Below, one piece after another: positions 17,693-26,105 of a DNA stretch of 64,000 nucleotides. The translations under genes were made by a program, and so were the position numbers. Positions within the stretch are counted from its first letter, which is position 1. Each line of letters starts with the position of its first letter. This stretch comes from Chitinophaga agri (lineage in GTDB: Bacteria; Bacteroidota; Bacteroidia; Chitinophagales; Chitinophagaceae): the NCBI RefSeq assembly GCF_010093065.1, contig NZ_CP048113.1, positions 3,782,001 through 3,846,000 of the forward strand, read 5' to 3'. The notes below the pieces were generated by a model, which worked only from the letters and a program-made list of their open reading frames with translations, did no database searches and was not told the DNA's origin.

Positions 17693-18961
17693 TCAGCGTT
17701 CATGTAAAAACACCTCCACAGATCTATTAAATGCATCAGGGACCTCCCTGGGCGCATCATGTGAAGCGCCTTTAAAGATCTTCAGTTGCCCGTGGGGAAT
17801 TGTTCCGGCAATCAAACGGGTATGCGCTTCTTTAATAACATCATATTCGCCGGCGGTAATCAGCACCGGACATTTAATCGCTTTCAGGTCTTCCGGATTT
17901 ATATTGGGCTCTTCCAGTAAACTGAGTTTCACCCGTATTGCAAAAGGATCACCTCCCTGCAGTGTCTTTATCTGATTGCGTACAGTATCCAGCACCCAAC
18001 CGTATACGGCGTTAGTATCCGCAGATAGATTAGCGCCCATGGTAACCAGCTTCCTGACTTTTTCAGGATGACGCATAGCCAGGATCAATCCGGTATTGCC
18101 CCCATCACTCCAGCCCAACACATTGACGGAATCCAGTTTTAGTTCATGTAGTAGTGTATACATATCCTCCGCATAGAGGTCATAGGTAAGCCGGCTGGTA
18201 TCCGCTGTAGATTTTCCATGCCCACGGGTATCTACCGCAATCACGTGGTATGACTTTGCCAGTACTGGTATCTGATGTTCGAACGATACGATGCTCTCCA
18301 GCGCTCCGTGCAATAACAGTAAAGGCGCACCCTCTCCATATTCCTCATAGTAGATCCGGCTGCCATTAATATTGGCATAATGCCCGGCTTTTTCATTCCT
18401 GCCATAACTGGTCAGCAATACACCGGAAGCATCAACCATTAATGCCTGCTTCCCGCCATGTACCTGCTGCTCAGCAGTCGCGATCTTAACCGAAGCCGGC
18501 TGATTAAAGAACTTCCAGGACGACAGATCTGATGCTTCAAAATCCTTATTATCCAGCGTGATCTCCTGCTTTTTTATCACCAGCTTCAGGTCGTCATAAA
18601 CGAATTTTCCCCTGCCGCTATAATACCCGCCAACTGCAATGGAAGTAGCCCGTGCATCTATCTTACCAGATACAATCAGCCGGTTCCACTCCCGTGGTTT
18701 AAAATCCCTCATACTCCGTTTACTGAGGGCTGTACCTGACTGACTATCATTATTGAAGTTAAGCACCATCAGGGCCGTTTCTGCCGCCGGATCGTCACTA
18801 TCCGGGTACATCCACCCTTCCAGGGTAAAAGAGGCGCCCTGAAGGGCTGTAACGTCGATTCTCTGGAAAAAGGTACCAGGAGGTTGCTGTCGGGCACTTG
18901 CAGTCATTGAAATAAACAGGGCAGCGCAGCAATAAAAGAGGGCATTAATAAGTGATCGCAT
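17693..18961 (-). CDS. Secreted two-domain alpha/beta hydrolase
   Basis: After a signal peptide (ALFYCCAALFISMTASA) comes a beta-rich domain to about residue 165 (ASFTLEGWMYPDSDDPAAETALM, FVYDDLKLVI), resembling a carbohydrate-binding or jelly-roll module. The alpha/beta hydrolase domain then shows oxyanion-hole HGALES, nucleophile GWSDGG, acid in AGEYDVI and His in GASHDAP. The domain order is unusual for this hydrolase class, which normally stands alone. Periplasmic or secreted; substrate unknown. Confidence 0.87.
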   Translation of the reverse strand: MRSLINALFYCCAALFISMTASARQQPPGTFFQRIDVTALQGASFTLEGWMYPDSDDPAAETALMVLNFNNDSQSGTALSKRSMRDFKPREWNRLIVSGKIDARATSIAVGGYYSGRGKFVYDDLKLVIKKQEITLDNKDFEASDLSSWKFFNQPASVKIATAEQQVHGGKQALMVDASGVLLTSYGRNEKAGHYANINGSRIYYEEYGEGAPLLLLHGALESIVSFEHQIPVLAKSYHVIAVDTRGHGKSTADTSRLTYDLYAEDMYTLLHELKLDSVNVLGWSDGGNTGLILAMRHPEKVRKLVTMGANLSADTNAVYGWVLDTVRNQIKTLQGGDPFAIRVKLSLLEEPNINPEDLKAIKCPVLITAGEYDVIKEAHTRLIAGTIPHGQLKIFKGASHDAPREVPDAFNRSVEVFLHER

Positions 18962-19503
18962 ATACGGGTTAGCATTTGGTGGTGTACCAGATGTGTCTCA
19001 GGACTATCAGAGATAAATTAGGGCAAAAAAAGCGTATTCCCAAAAAGGGCTGCTTTATTTATGGAAATCTGCCTTTATCTCATCTTAATAGTGTAAGCAT
19101 CCTGTTATAGCATATTCCTTCATCTACATATAGCAATTATGCCCTTCAGCTATTATCTGTTCATCCCCTGTTTTCTGCTCATGACCACCTGTCACGAAGA
19201 CAGCACTGAGACGTACATCCGGGAAGTCCCCGATACCGGCTATTACCAACCCCTTTTGGCGATATATTGGCGTCTCCCCCGGATACTGATCCCTCTGTGG
19301 CAATTCAAGATTAGGCACCTTATTAAAAGGAGGCCATTGTATACAGTTATCCTGTCCTGTGTATACGGGCATTATAAAAACAAAACTGCGCATCAAATTC
19401 ATGGCTGACAGTGATGACAGCACAAATATTATCTACAGCAATGAATTTGATGGCAGTATCAACCCGGGGCAGTTCTGGGTACCCCAGGATGCCTTCTGAT
19501 AAA
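18962..19503 (+). other. Gene-poor region with a possible lipoprotein remnant
   Basis: No intact gene. From 19139 a frame begins MPFSYYLFIPCFLLMTTC, which looks like a lipoprotein signal with an LMTTC lipobox, but after HEDSTETY the frame becomes unlike a protein. A different frame near 19400-19499 reads TNIIYSNEFDGSINPGQFWVPQD, again protein-like, and ends at a stop. This may be a small lipoprotein gene broken by frameshifts; the evidence is weak. Confidence 0.35.
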
Positions 19504-21093
19504 CTACGATAGTTCAATCTCCCTGACAATATTGATCTCTCCGAGAAAATACTCATCATGACTGATCACGATCAACGTCCCCTGGTATTCATTTACCGCC
19601 GCCGTCAGGATCTCTATATTCTGAATATCAAGGTTATTGGTGGGTTCATCCAGCATGATAATATCAGGCGCCTGATTACCTATTGTCAGTGAGCATAACA
19701 TTAACCGCATTTTCTCTCCACCACTAAGTGCAATACAGGGTTTATCCCAGTACTCACGGGTGAATAAGAAGCGGTTCAGCCGTGTTTTGATCTCATGTTC
19801 CTGTAAACCTGTCTTGTTATACTGAGCCGCCTGCTCATATACACTACGGCTGTTATCGATCAATGAATAATCCTGATCTATGTATACGGTTTTTACAATG
19901 GCCCGTCCTATCGTACCCTGCTGAGGCACCAGTTCTCCCAGTAGCATCCTGATCAGCGTTGTCTTACCGGAACCATTCGGCCCTTTTACCACAATACGTT
20001 CTCCGCTGACGATCTGGAAATTCAGGGGTTCTTCCCAGAGTAGCTTACTACCATAACTGAAGTTGATCTCTTTCGCAGTAACAAGGATCTTTCCTTTGTG
20101 CAGAGAAGAATTATCAAAGTCCATCTTCATCTTATCCATGTCGGGCAACTCCTTCCGCAGTTCGTTCAACTCATCGGAGATATTCCCTACCTTCTCTGCA
20201 TGGACGCCTTTCATGCGGGAGGTGCTTTTCTCCGCATTGTTACGCAGCGTATTCATAGATATGGTCGGCAAACCGGCCTTTTCCTGTTTCTTTTTGCCAC
20301 GGGCATCCAGCTTTTGCTGCCGTTCCATCGATTCCCGCTCTGTGTCCCGGGCCTTCCGTAGCTCTTTTTCCTTACTCTTTACATCCTGGCTCAGGGCCTC
20401 ACCAGCGATCATCTTCTGCTCTGCATAAAACTCATAGTTACCGCCATAAACAGTTATTCCACGCTTACTCAATTCACAAACGGTATCTAACAGGTTCAGT
20501 AGTGTACGGTCATGACTCACTATCACCAGCGCATGACCGGTAGAAGATACATAGTCATACAACAAGCGACGGGCTCGTATATCCAGGTGATTACTCGGTT
20601 CATCAAGCAGTACCAGTTCAGGCTGATGTATAGTGATACCAGCAAGGAAGATCTTTGTTTTTTGTCCGCCACTCAGCATACGCATCGGCTGCATCAGATC
20701 GATATCATGCAGTTGCCAGTAGGCAAATGCTTCTTCGCAACGTTCTTCTATGGTCCAGTCATCATCTAATGTTGTCATATGAACATCCGTGACGTTACCC
20801 GCGAGTATTTCACGCAGGGCAATGATCTTATCTGCCACACCAAGCGCCTGCGCTACCGTATGGTCGTTATACTGGCCGAACAGTTGTGGTACATAGTATG
20901 GCTGCACCTCAGATTTAATAATACCTGAAGCGGGATGTAGTACCCCTGCTAAGATCTTTAATAATGTAGACTTACCTGCACCGTTGTTACCGATCAGGGC
21001 AATTTTATCCTGTTTATTAACAACGAGGTTAATATCCGAAAATAGTATATCTCTATTGGGATGGGTATAGGTTACCCCTTGAAGAATAAGCAT
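19504..21093 (-). CDS. ABC-F family ATP-binding protein
   Basis: 529 residues with two ATP-binding cassettes and no membrane segments. Walker A motifs are GNNGAGKST and GPNGSGKTT, signatures LSGGQ and LSGGE, Walker B LVLLDEPSNHLD and IIMLDEPTNNLD. A charged linker of about 80 residues joins them (RESMERQQKLDARGKKKQEKAG). ABC-F proteins act on the ribosome; some are translation factors and some give antibiotic resistance by ribosome protection. Which subgroup this is cannot be decided from sequence alone. Confidence 0.93.
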   Translation of the reverse strand: MLILQGVTYTHPNRDILFSDINLVVNKQDKIALIGNNGAGKSTLLKILAGVLHPASGIIKSEVQPYYVPQLFGQYNDHTVAQALGVADKIIALREILAGNVTDVHMTTLDDDWTIEERCEEAFAYWQLHDIDLMQPMRMLSGGQKTKIFLAGITIHQPELVLLDEPSNHLDIRARRLLYDYVSSTGHALVIVSHDRTLLNLLDTVCELSKRGITVYGGNYEFYAEQKMIAGEALSQDVKSKEKELRKARDTERESMERQQKLDARGKKKQEKAGLPTISMNTLRNNAEKSTSRMKGVHAEKVGNISDELNELRKELPDMDKMKMDFDNSSLHKGKILVTAKEINFSYGSKLLWEEPLNFQIVSGERIVVKGPNGSGKTTLIRMLLGELVPQQGTIGRAIVKTVYIDQDYSLIDNSRSVYEQAAQYNKTGLQEHEIKTRLNRFLFTREYWDKPCIALSGGEKMRLMLCSLTIGNQAPDIIMLDEPTNNLDIQNIEILTAAVNEYQGTLIVISHDEYFLGEINIVREIELS

Positions 21094-21267
21094 GATTTAA
21101 CTCCTAAAAGAATGAATAATAACCACCAACGGCTGTGCCGGGCGATCTAGTTATTGTTTCTGAAAGAAATTAAATCTCACATGAAGGTATGAATTCGTTA
21201 AAGCAGGATGTAAAAATATAAAAAAATCTGGAACTCCAAATCCAGACGCAACAATTCAGCCGCGTTT

Positions 21268-21723
21268 TTAGCTATTGTCCCAGCGCTTACGTATGAGTAG
21301 TAGCATCACCCAGTAAGGCACAAATAACAGAAATGACTGTATTGATGGAGGATTAAATGGGAGGGAAAATATCATATCAGCGACAGCAGCTATTCCCCAT
21401 ATGATAGCGACCCCCAAATTAAAACGAATAGCCCACCGCTTTCCTTTCAGGACAAAATAAGCCATGAGTATCCAGGCAATCGCCGTGATGACCGCCAGTA
21501 CATAATTGCCAACAATGACTCTTTTTATATCACTATTATAAAATGGGAAGTTCTCTGAATTTAGCAGGTATACCAGGCCATAGGTCCGGTAGACGATTGT
21601 CCAGGCAGCCAAAAAGAATATTACGCATAAATATATCTTCAGGGCTATAGATAAAAGTCGCTTACGGTCTACCGTCAGACTTTGATCAAATGATTCATCA
21701 AAAATGCTTTGTTGCTGGCTCAT
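21268..21723 (-). CDS. Small membrane protein, paralogue 1 of 4
   Basis: 151 residues, four predicted membrane segments. It starts MSQQQSIFDESFDQSLTVDRKRLLSIALKIYL, carries the central motif GKRWAIRFN and ends in PYWVMLLLIRKRWDN. The same N-terminal SIFDxxF, WAIxFN and C-terminal PYWxMLxxIxxRW pattern recurs in the three following genes, so they are tandem duplicates. Function unknown. Confidence 0.8.
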   Translation of the reverse strand: MSQQQSIFDESFDQSLTVDRKRLLSIALKIYLCVIFFLAAWTIVYRTYGLVYLLNSENFPFYNSDIKRVIVGNYVLAVITAIAWILMAYFVLKGKRWAIRFNLGVAIIWGIAAVADMIFSLPFNPPSIQSFLLFVPYWVMLLLIRKRWDNS

Positions 21724-21753
21724 GTAATTATAGGTGATAGGTAAAGACTTATA

Positions 21754-22212
21754 CTACTGCTCCCATTTCCGTTGTATCCGGAAGAGAAATATCCAATAAG
21801 GTAAAAATACTAAGAACGGTATAAATAGCAATAGTAAAGATAAACCGTATATAGCGAAACATGATGCGGAGAATAACAACCAGCATCCAGCCACAATACC
21901 ATTAAACTTAATGGCCCATTTCACCTCCCGCCATACGAGGAATGTCATCAGAAATAAAGTGATAATGGCGATCATCAAAAAAATGCTGGCCGCTATGACA
22001 GGCAGCCATCCGGAAGACCTGACATCTTCACTGGGCCACATCAGCAACATTACCAATGTAATTGATAACAACAGGGAAAACAGACAGGATACACTCATAC
22101 CCAGCCATATGTATATTTTTAAAAAGAGCGATAACAATTCTCTGCGGCGAACGGGTATCCCCCCGTTAAACTCATCACCGAAGATGCTTGGTTGATCAGC
22201 CATAACAAACAA
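21754..22212 (-). CDS. Small membrane protein, paralogue 2 of 4
   Basis: About 149-152 residues, starting MADQPSIFGDEFNGGIPVRRRELLSLFLKIYIW (ATG at 22203 is likely, since the other copies start at the same motif). Four hydrophobic segments, motif VKWAIKFN and end LPYWIFLFRIQRKWEQ. It lies 30 bases upstream of paralogue 1. Confidence 0.8.
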   Translation of the reverse strand: MFVMADQPSIFGDEFNGGIPVRRRELLSLFLKIYIWLGMSVSCLFSLLLSITLVMLLMWPSEDVRSSGWLPVIAASIFLMIAIITLFLMTFLVWREVKWAIKFNGIVAGCWLLFSASCFAIYGLSLLLLFIPFLVFLPYWIFLFRIQRKWEQ

Positions 22213-22334
22213 ATTTATTAATCAGAAAATCAGTAACGCTTATTCCTGTGTTTCCTCCTGCCATTACTAACTATACAACTGCCACCGCCGGTGCGGCTCA
22301 TCAAATGTACCGGATTGATACACTATAATGGCTT

Positions 22335-22817
22335 TTATTTTTTAGTCTGTATTAGCTGTTCCCATCTTTTCTGTATACGATATAACATGATCCAGTAAGG
22401 CAGGAAGAAAAGCGTAGGAAGAAATATCGTTAGATCTTCAGAGATAACACCCGTCCTAATATCAAACATTCGAAACAGTAACGATAATAATGTCAATACT
22501 GCGAATACCCAGTTTATCCTGATAGCCCATTTCATTTCCTTCCAGATAACACCACCGATCAGCACCAACACACTACCGCCTACAAAACTCAATATTAAAC
22601 GACCTATCCAATAAGTCAGCATATCAGTATCTGAAAAAAGATCATTTTTTCCCACCAGGGAACTGAATAACGAGCACAATCCTTCCAATAGGAATATGCA
22701 CCCCAACACCATAAAAAACCATACGTACATTTTAACGGCAAGGGAGAGTAAGGTACGGCGACGTATAGACAGGTTGTCATCGAAACCGGCGTCGAAGATG
22801 CTTTGCTGTTCGTTCAT
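22335..22817 (-). CDS. Small membrane protein, paralogue 3 of 4
   Basis: 160 residues from the ATG at 22817 (MNEQQSIFDAGFDDNLSIRRRTLLSLAVKMYVW), with motif MKWAIRIN and end LPYWIMLYRIQKRWEQ. It is closest in layout to paralogues 2 and 4. The 120-base gap to paralogue 2 shows no strong terminator. Confidence 0.8.
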   Translation of the reverse strand: MNEQQSIFDAGFDDNLSIRRRTLLSLAVKMYVWFFMVLGCIFLLEGLCSLFSSLVGKNDLFSDTDMLTYWIGRLILSFVGGSVLVLIGGVIWKEMKWAIRINWVFAVLTLLSLLFRMFDIRTGVISEDLTIFLPTLFFLPYWIMLYRIQKRWEQLIQTKK

Positions 22818-22880
22818 AAAATACAGGGATCTGAAATTAAAATACAAATTTAGTCAAAAATCGTTGTTCCATGCATGCAG

Positions 22881-23333
22881 TTACCGTTCCCATTTACGCT
22901 GAATGCGAAACAGCATGATCCAGTAAGGCAAAAAGGCTATAGCCGTAGGGGCCATTAATTCCAATGCAAACTTTCCAGCCATAACAACAGTCAACGCTGC
23001 AAATGCCACCCATATAGCAAAGACAGCCCAGTTAAATCTGATGGCCCATTTCCATCCCATTAACACCATAAATGCCATTAAAAATACTACAATGGCGGCG
23101 GTCAGTATCAGGATACTGGAGGCTACAATAGGCCACTGTGGCAGAGACAGCGATTCATCCGGAGGTGATATCAACAAGCGGATCACTATTACAAAAAAAT
23201 ATAGCGTGAATATCGCCGATACCATCATAAGCACCCAGATGTTTATCTTCAGTCCGACAGATAGTAATGTCCTGCGGGAAGTTGGAATGGCTGCATCAAA
23301 TTGTTCGTCAAAAATACTCTCTGGTTGGTTTAT
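22881..23333 (-). CDS. Small membrane protein, paralogue 4 of 4, start ATG changed to ATA
   Basis: The frame reads NQPESIFDEQFDAAIPTSRRTLLSVGLKINIW before the first ATG at 23234, matching the N-termini of the other three copies exactly where they start. At the expected start position (23331-23333, read on the minus strand) there is ATA instead of ATG. The rest of the protein (WKWAIRFN, LPYWIMLFRIQRKWER) is intact. Either ATA is used as a rare start, or the start was lost by point mutation. Confidence 0.7.
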   Translation of the reverse strand: MNQPESIFDEQFDAAIPTSRRTLLSVGLKINIWVLMMVSAIFTLYFFVIVIRLLISPPDESLSLPQWPIVASSILILTAAIVVFLMAFMVLMGWKWAIRFNWAVFAIWVAFAALTVVMAGKFALELMAPTAIAFLPYWIMLFRIQRKWER

Positions 23334-23379
23334 ATAGTAACAGGGACTTAATTCGAAGACCGCAGGTAAATAAAAAAGG

Positions 23380-23409
23380 GACTCCTCACCGGTCGACCAG
23401 TGAGGAGTC
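23380..23409 (-). terminator. Terminator of the OsmC-family gene
   Basis: Perfect 10-base stem GACTCCTCAC / GTGAGGAGTC with a 10-base loop. The A-run at 23372-23377 gives a T-run on the minus strand. Confidence 0.85.
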
Positions 23410-23444
23410 AGAAAAAGGATATATGTTGATTTGTTAAACCTGAA

Positions 23445-23861
23445 TTAGGCAACCAGCTCTGCCTGCAGAGAGATCTCGATAGCCGCATACGCACGGCTTA
23501 CCGGGCAACCTGCCTTTGCACCTGCTGCGATCTCCTGGAACTTCTCATTCGTGATACCTGGTACCTTTGCCTTCAGCGACAGGTCTGAACGGGTAATCGT
23601 TCCATTGTCCAGGGTTACAGCGGCCGTAGTTTCCAGGGTATCCGCCTTATAACCTGCAGCTTCAAGGTCGAGGGTCAGCTTCATATTAAAGCAACCTGCA
23701 TGTGCTGCTGCCATCAGTTCTTCCGGATTGGTACCTACACCTTCAGCGAAACGGCTGTTGAAAGAATATTGCGTTTTGTTCAGCGCAGTACTCTGGGTAG
23801 TGATGTTACCGTTACCTTCCTTGATGGTGCCATTCCAGATGGCAGATGCTGTACGTTTCAT
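23445..23861 (-). CDS. OsmC-family peroxiredoxin
   Basis: 138 residues with both conserved Cys motifs of OsmC/Ohr proteins: AAHAGCFNMKL and AGAKAGCPVSRAY. The sequence is OsmC-like rather than Ohr-like. OsmC proteins are thiol peroxidases that remove organic hydroperoxides in the cytoplasm. It has its own terminator; no regulator is directly next to it. A second, unrelated OsmC-family gene is at 42230. Confidence 0.92.
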   Translation of the reverse strand: MKRTASAIWNGTIKEGNGNITTQSTALNKTQYSFNSRFAEGVGTNPEELMAAAHAGCFNMKLTLDLEAAGYKADTLETTAAVTLDNGTITRSDLSLKAKVPGITNEKFQEIAAGAKAGCPVSRAYAAIEISLQAELVA

Positions 23862-24051
23862 ACTATTAAATGTTTTAAGTGTTTTGCTTGTTTGTGTATC
23901 ATTAACTGATGATACAAAAGTACGCCGGCGCTACAGGGTGAACAATGCACATTTGGCGACTTATATTGTACTTTTTACCCCTGTCGCTCACTTGTATTGC
24001 CGGCGATGAACAAAACAATGGCACACTATATAATATATGCCATCTTATACA

Positions 24052-24462
24052 CTATAACCTCCTGTCTGACTCTTCTATGGGCAGGTCATTAATACTCGCA
24101 AACCTGCGCTGCATGAGCCCATTCTCGTCAAACTCCCAGTTTTCATTGCCATAGGCCCTGAACCATTGACCATTCTTATCATGATACTCATACTCAAATC
24201 TCACGGCAATCCTGTTGTCAGTAAAAGCCCATAATTCCTTCTTCAGCTTATAGTCCAGCTCACGCTCCCATTTACCTGCCAGGAATTCCTTTGCAGCGGC
24301 CCGTCCATTCAGGAAAGTTGACCGGTTCCTCCATTCTGTATCAACAGTATATGCCAGGGACACTCTTTCAGGGTCCTGTGAATTCCAGGCATCTTCAGCA
24401 AGTTGTACTTTCTCCTTTGCCGTTTCCAGTGTGAACGGCGGTAGTGGATATCTCTTTTCCAT
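24052..24462 (-). CDS. DUF1348 / NTF2-like protein
   Basis: 136 residues, beginning [47 protein letters not shown], the DUF1348 pattern, and ending with [24 protein letters not shown]. It belongs to the SnoaL-like superfamily; catalytic function unknown. It is 11 bases downstream of a TetR gene on the same strand, and these two families are often paired. Confidence 0.9.
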   Translation of the reverse strand: MEKRYPLPPFTLETAKEKVQLAEDAWNSQDPERVSLAYTVDTEWRNRSTFLNGRAAAKEFLAGKWERELDYKLKKELWAFTDNRIAVRFEYEYHDKNGQWFRAYGNENWEFDENGLMQRRFASINDLPIEESDRRL

Positions 24463-24473
24463 GATATATTATT

Positions 24474-25013
24474 TTAACTGATTAATGAATTGGCTATTTT
24501 CTTTGCGCGGTTTACAGGCCATTGATCTCTGTACAGCTGACTCTCTACGAAAGCACCTTCATACAATAAATAGATATGATCTGCCAGCTCCGCATGCTGC
24601 AACAGGTCTTTGAAATGCTGCCTGATGTTACTCTTATGTGCATAGATCACCTCTCTTACCTTGGTATTATCTGCCGGAATTTCCGACAGTATATTCAGGA
24701 ACGCACATCCCCGGAAATCTTCCTGCTCATTCAGCAATGAAATCAGGTCGAAAGATGCAAGCACTTTCATTTTAGGTGTCCGCTTCTGTGCACTCAGGGC
24801 CTGCGATTGTTCCTCGATATACTGATGCCTTTTCTCCAGCACTCCCACACACAGATCCTCCTTTGACTTGAAGTGCTGATAAAAGCTGGCTTTCGCCACT
24901 TCCGCCTCTTCTATGATCTGATTAATGCCGGTAGAATTGTATCCCTGCCCCAGGAATAACCGGTAGGCTGTATCCAGTATCCGTACTCTTGGTTGTTGTG
25001 ATTCGTTGCTCAT
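24474..25013 (-). CDS. TetR/AcrR-family regulator
   Basis: 179 residues with the TetR N-terminal HTH (ILDTAYRLFLGQGYNSTGINQIIEEAEVAKASFYQHFKSKEDLC) and a C-terminal ligand-binding helix bundle (YAHKSNIRQHFKDLLQHAELADHIYLLYEGAF). It probably represses the unit with the downstream DUF1348 gene. A palindrome-like ACAGACAAGTCTGTCT at about 25045-25060, just upstream, fits an autoregulatory operator. Confidence 0.92.
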   Translation of the reverse strand: MSNESQQPRVRILDTAYRLFLGQGYNSTGINQIIEEAEVAKASFYQHFKSKEDLCVGVLEKRHQYIEEQSQALSAQKRTPKMKVLASFDLISLLNEQEDFRGCAFLNILSEIPADNTKVREVIYAHKSNIRQHFKDLLQHAELADHIYLLYEGAFVESQLYRDQWPVNRAKKIANSLIS

Positions 25014-25044
25014 GACTCAAAGGTAAATACTTTTCCAATACAAA

Positions 25045-25060
25045 CAGACAAGTCTGTCTA
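25045..25060 (-). promoter_or_regulatory. TetR-type palindrome
   Basis: ACAGACAAGTCTGTCT contains the perfect palindrome ACAGAC-TTGT-reading dyad AGACAAGTCT/AGACTTGTCT within it, about 30-45 bases upstream of the TetR start. Position and symmetry fit an autoregulatory operator. Confidence 0.55.
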
Positions 25061-25119
25061 TTTTATTTTTTTATGCTTTTTGAGAAGAAAAAGAGCGATT
25101 ATAGCAAACCAGGAAAGAA

Positions 25120-25549
25120 TACCACATTTATGATAACCGGAGACGGCTTATTGAGGAAGGACAGGTGACCAGCCACCAGGACACCACACACCTGTCAAAA
25201 TAAACAGGTCTGGGAACTTGATAGCATAGGACACAGGATCAGTGAAACGATCTATGATGAGAAAGGAAATATGATGAGTTTAGAAAAAAGACTATTTAAT
25301 CATAAGCACGATTTAACAATGCTGGCAGTAAAAGACAATAAAAAGCCGGAAACAATAAAACAAATGGAATACGACCCTTATGGCAACGTGACTAAACAAG
25401 CATGTATAGACCCTTCAAATGGCCAGACAACTGAAATAACACTGTTCGACTATCAATATGATACTACAGGTAACTGGATAAAGAGGAGTCTCAGAAAAGA
25501 AGGTCAGGCGATCACCGGCACAAAAATAAGGATCATTAATTACTATTAA
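25120..25549 (+). pseudogene. YD-repeat-like protein fragment, frameshifted
   Basis: Two frames together read as one protein: YHIYDNRRRLIEEGQVTSHQ up to 25201, then from about 25200 VWELDSIGHRISETIYDEKG..., continuing through MEYDPYGNVTKQACIDPSNG and DYQYDTTGNWIKRS to the stop at 25549. The YD.xGN pattern recurs several times and resembles the YD-like repeats of Bacteroidota hypothetical proteins. There is no signal peptide or start before the first part. It seems to be the 3' end of a larger gene, broken at the AAAA run 25197-25200. Confidence 0.6.
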
Positions 25550-25553
25550 TAAA

Positions 25554-25588
25554 AACCGGCGCAGCTGCTATCCGCAACCGCGCCGGTT
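25554..25588 (+). terminator. Terminator between convergent genes
   Basis: 9-base perfect stem AACCGGCGC (25554-25562) with GCGCCGGTT (25580-25588), between the YD-like remnant and the leftward YegP gene. Confidence 0.75.
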
Positions 25589-25604
25589 CCTTCTTACACA
25601 TCTC

Positions 25605-25937
25605 TTAAGCTACGGGCTCCACAACCTGGGCCTCCGGCGCATTTTTCTTCACCGACTCGATGCCATTGTCTCTGCCAGCTTCACTGCTGTACATCTGACT
25701 GGTACCGATCACCTGCCCGTTACCTGCTTTAAGATTGAAATACGCTCTGCCATCCTTTGCGGTCAGTCGTTCATAACGCGCATCGTTTGGTGCATTCTTC
25801 TTTACGGATTCTATCCCGTTGTCACATGCAGCTTTGGTGGTATAGCCTTCGCTGGTCAGAATAGTTTCGCCATTACCGGCATTTAACTTAAAACGGTACT
25901 CTCCGTTTGCACTTTGTGTGATGAGAAATTTACTCAT
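25605..25937 (-). CDS. YegP/DUF1508-family protein
   Basis: 110 residues in two DUF1508 repeats: GEYRFKLNAGNGETILTSEGYTTKAACDNGIESVKKNAP and GRAYFNLKAGNGQVIGTSQMYSSEAGRDNGIESVKKNAP. The duplicated form is the usual YegP layout. Small cytoplasmic protein of unknown role. Confidence 0.93.
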   Translation of the reverse strand: MSKFLITQSANGEYRFKLNAGNGETILTSEGYTTKAACDNGIESVKKNAPNDARYERLTAKDGRAYFNLKAGNGQVIGTSQMYSSEAGRDNGIESVKKNAPEAQVVEPVA

Positions 25938-26105
25938 GGGGTGGTGTATTTTAGTATGCCCAAATTAATCATTTCCACCTAAACTACCGATTACCTTCAA
26001 CGGGGATTTTTCCCCTTTCGGCTATTTATTTTCCTCATACAACAAATTAACTGCCTCGTTGGTCTTATTACTGACATCTTTGCTTTTCCAATAAAAGAAC
26101 AGTAT

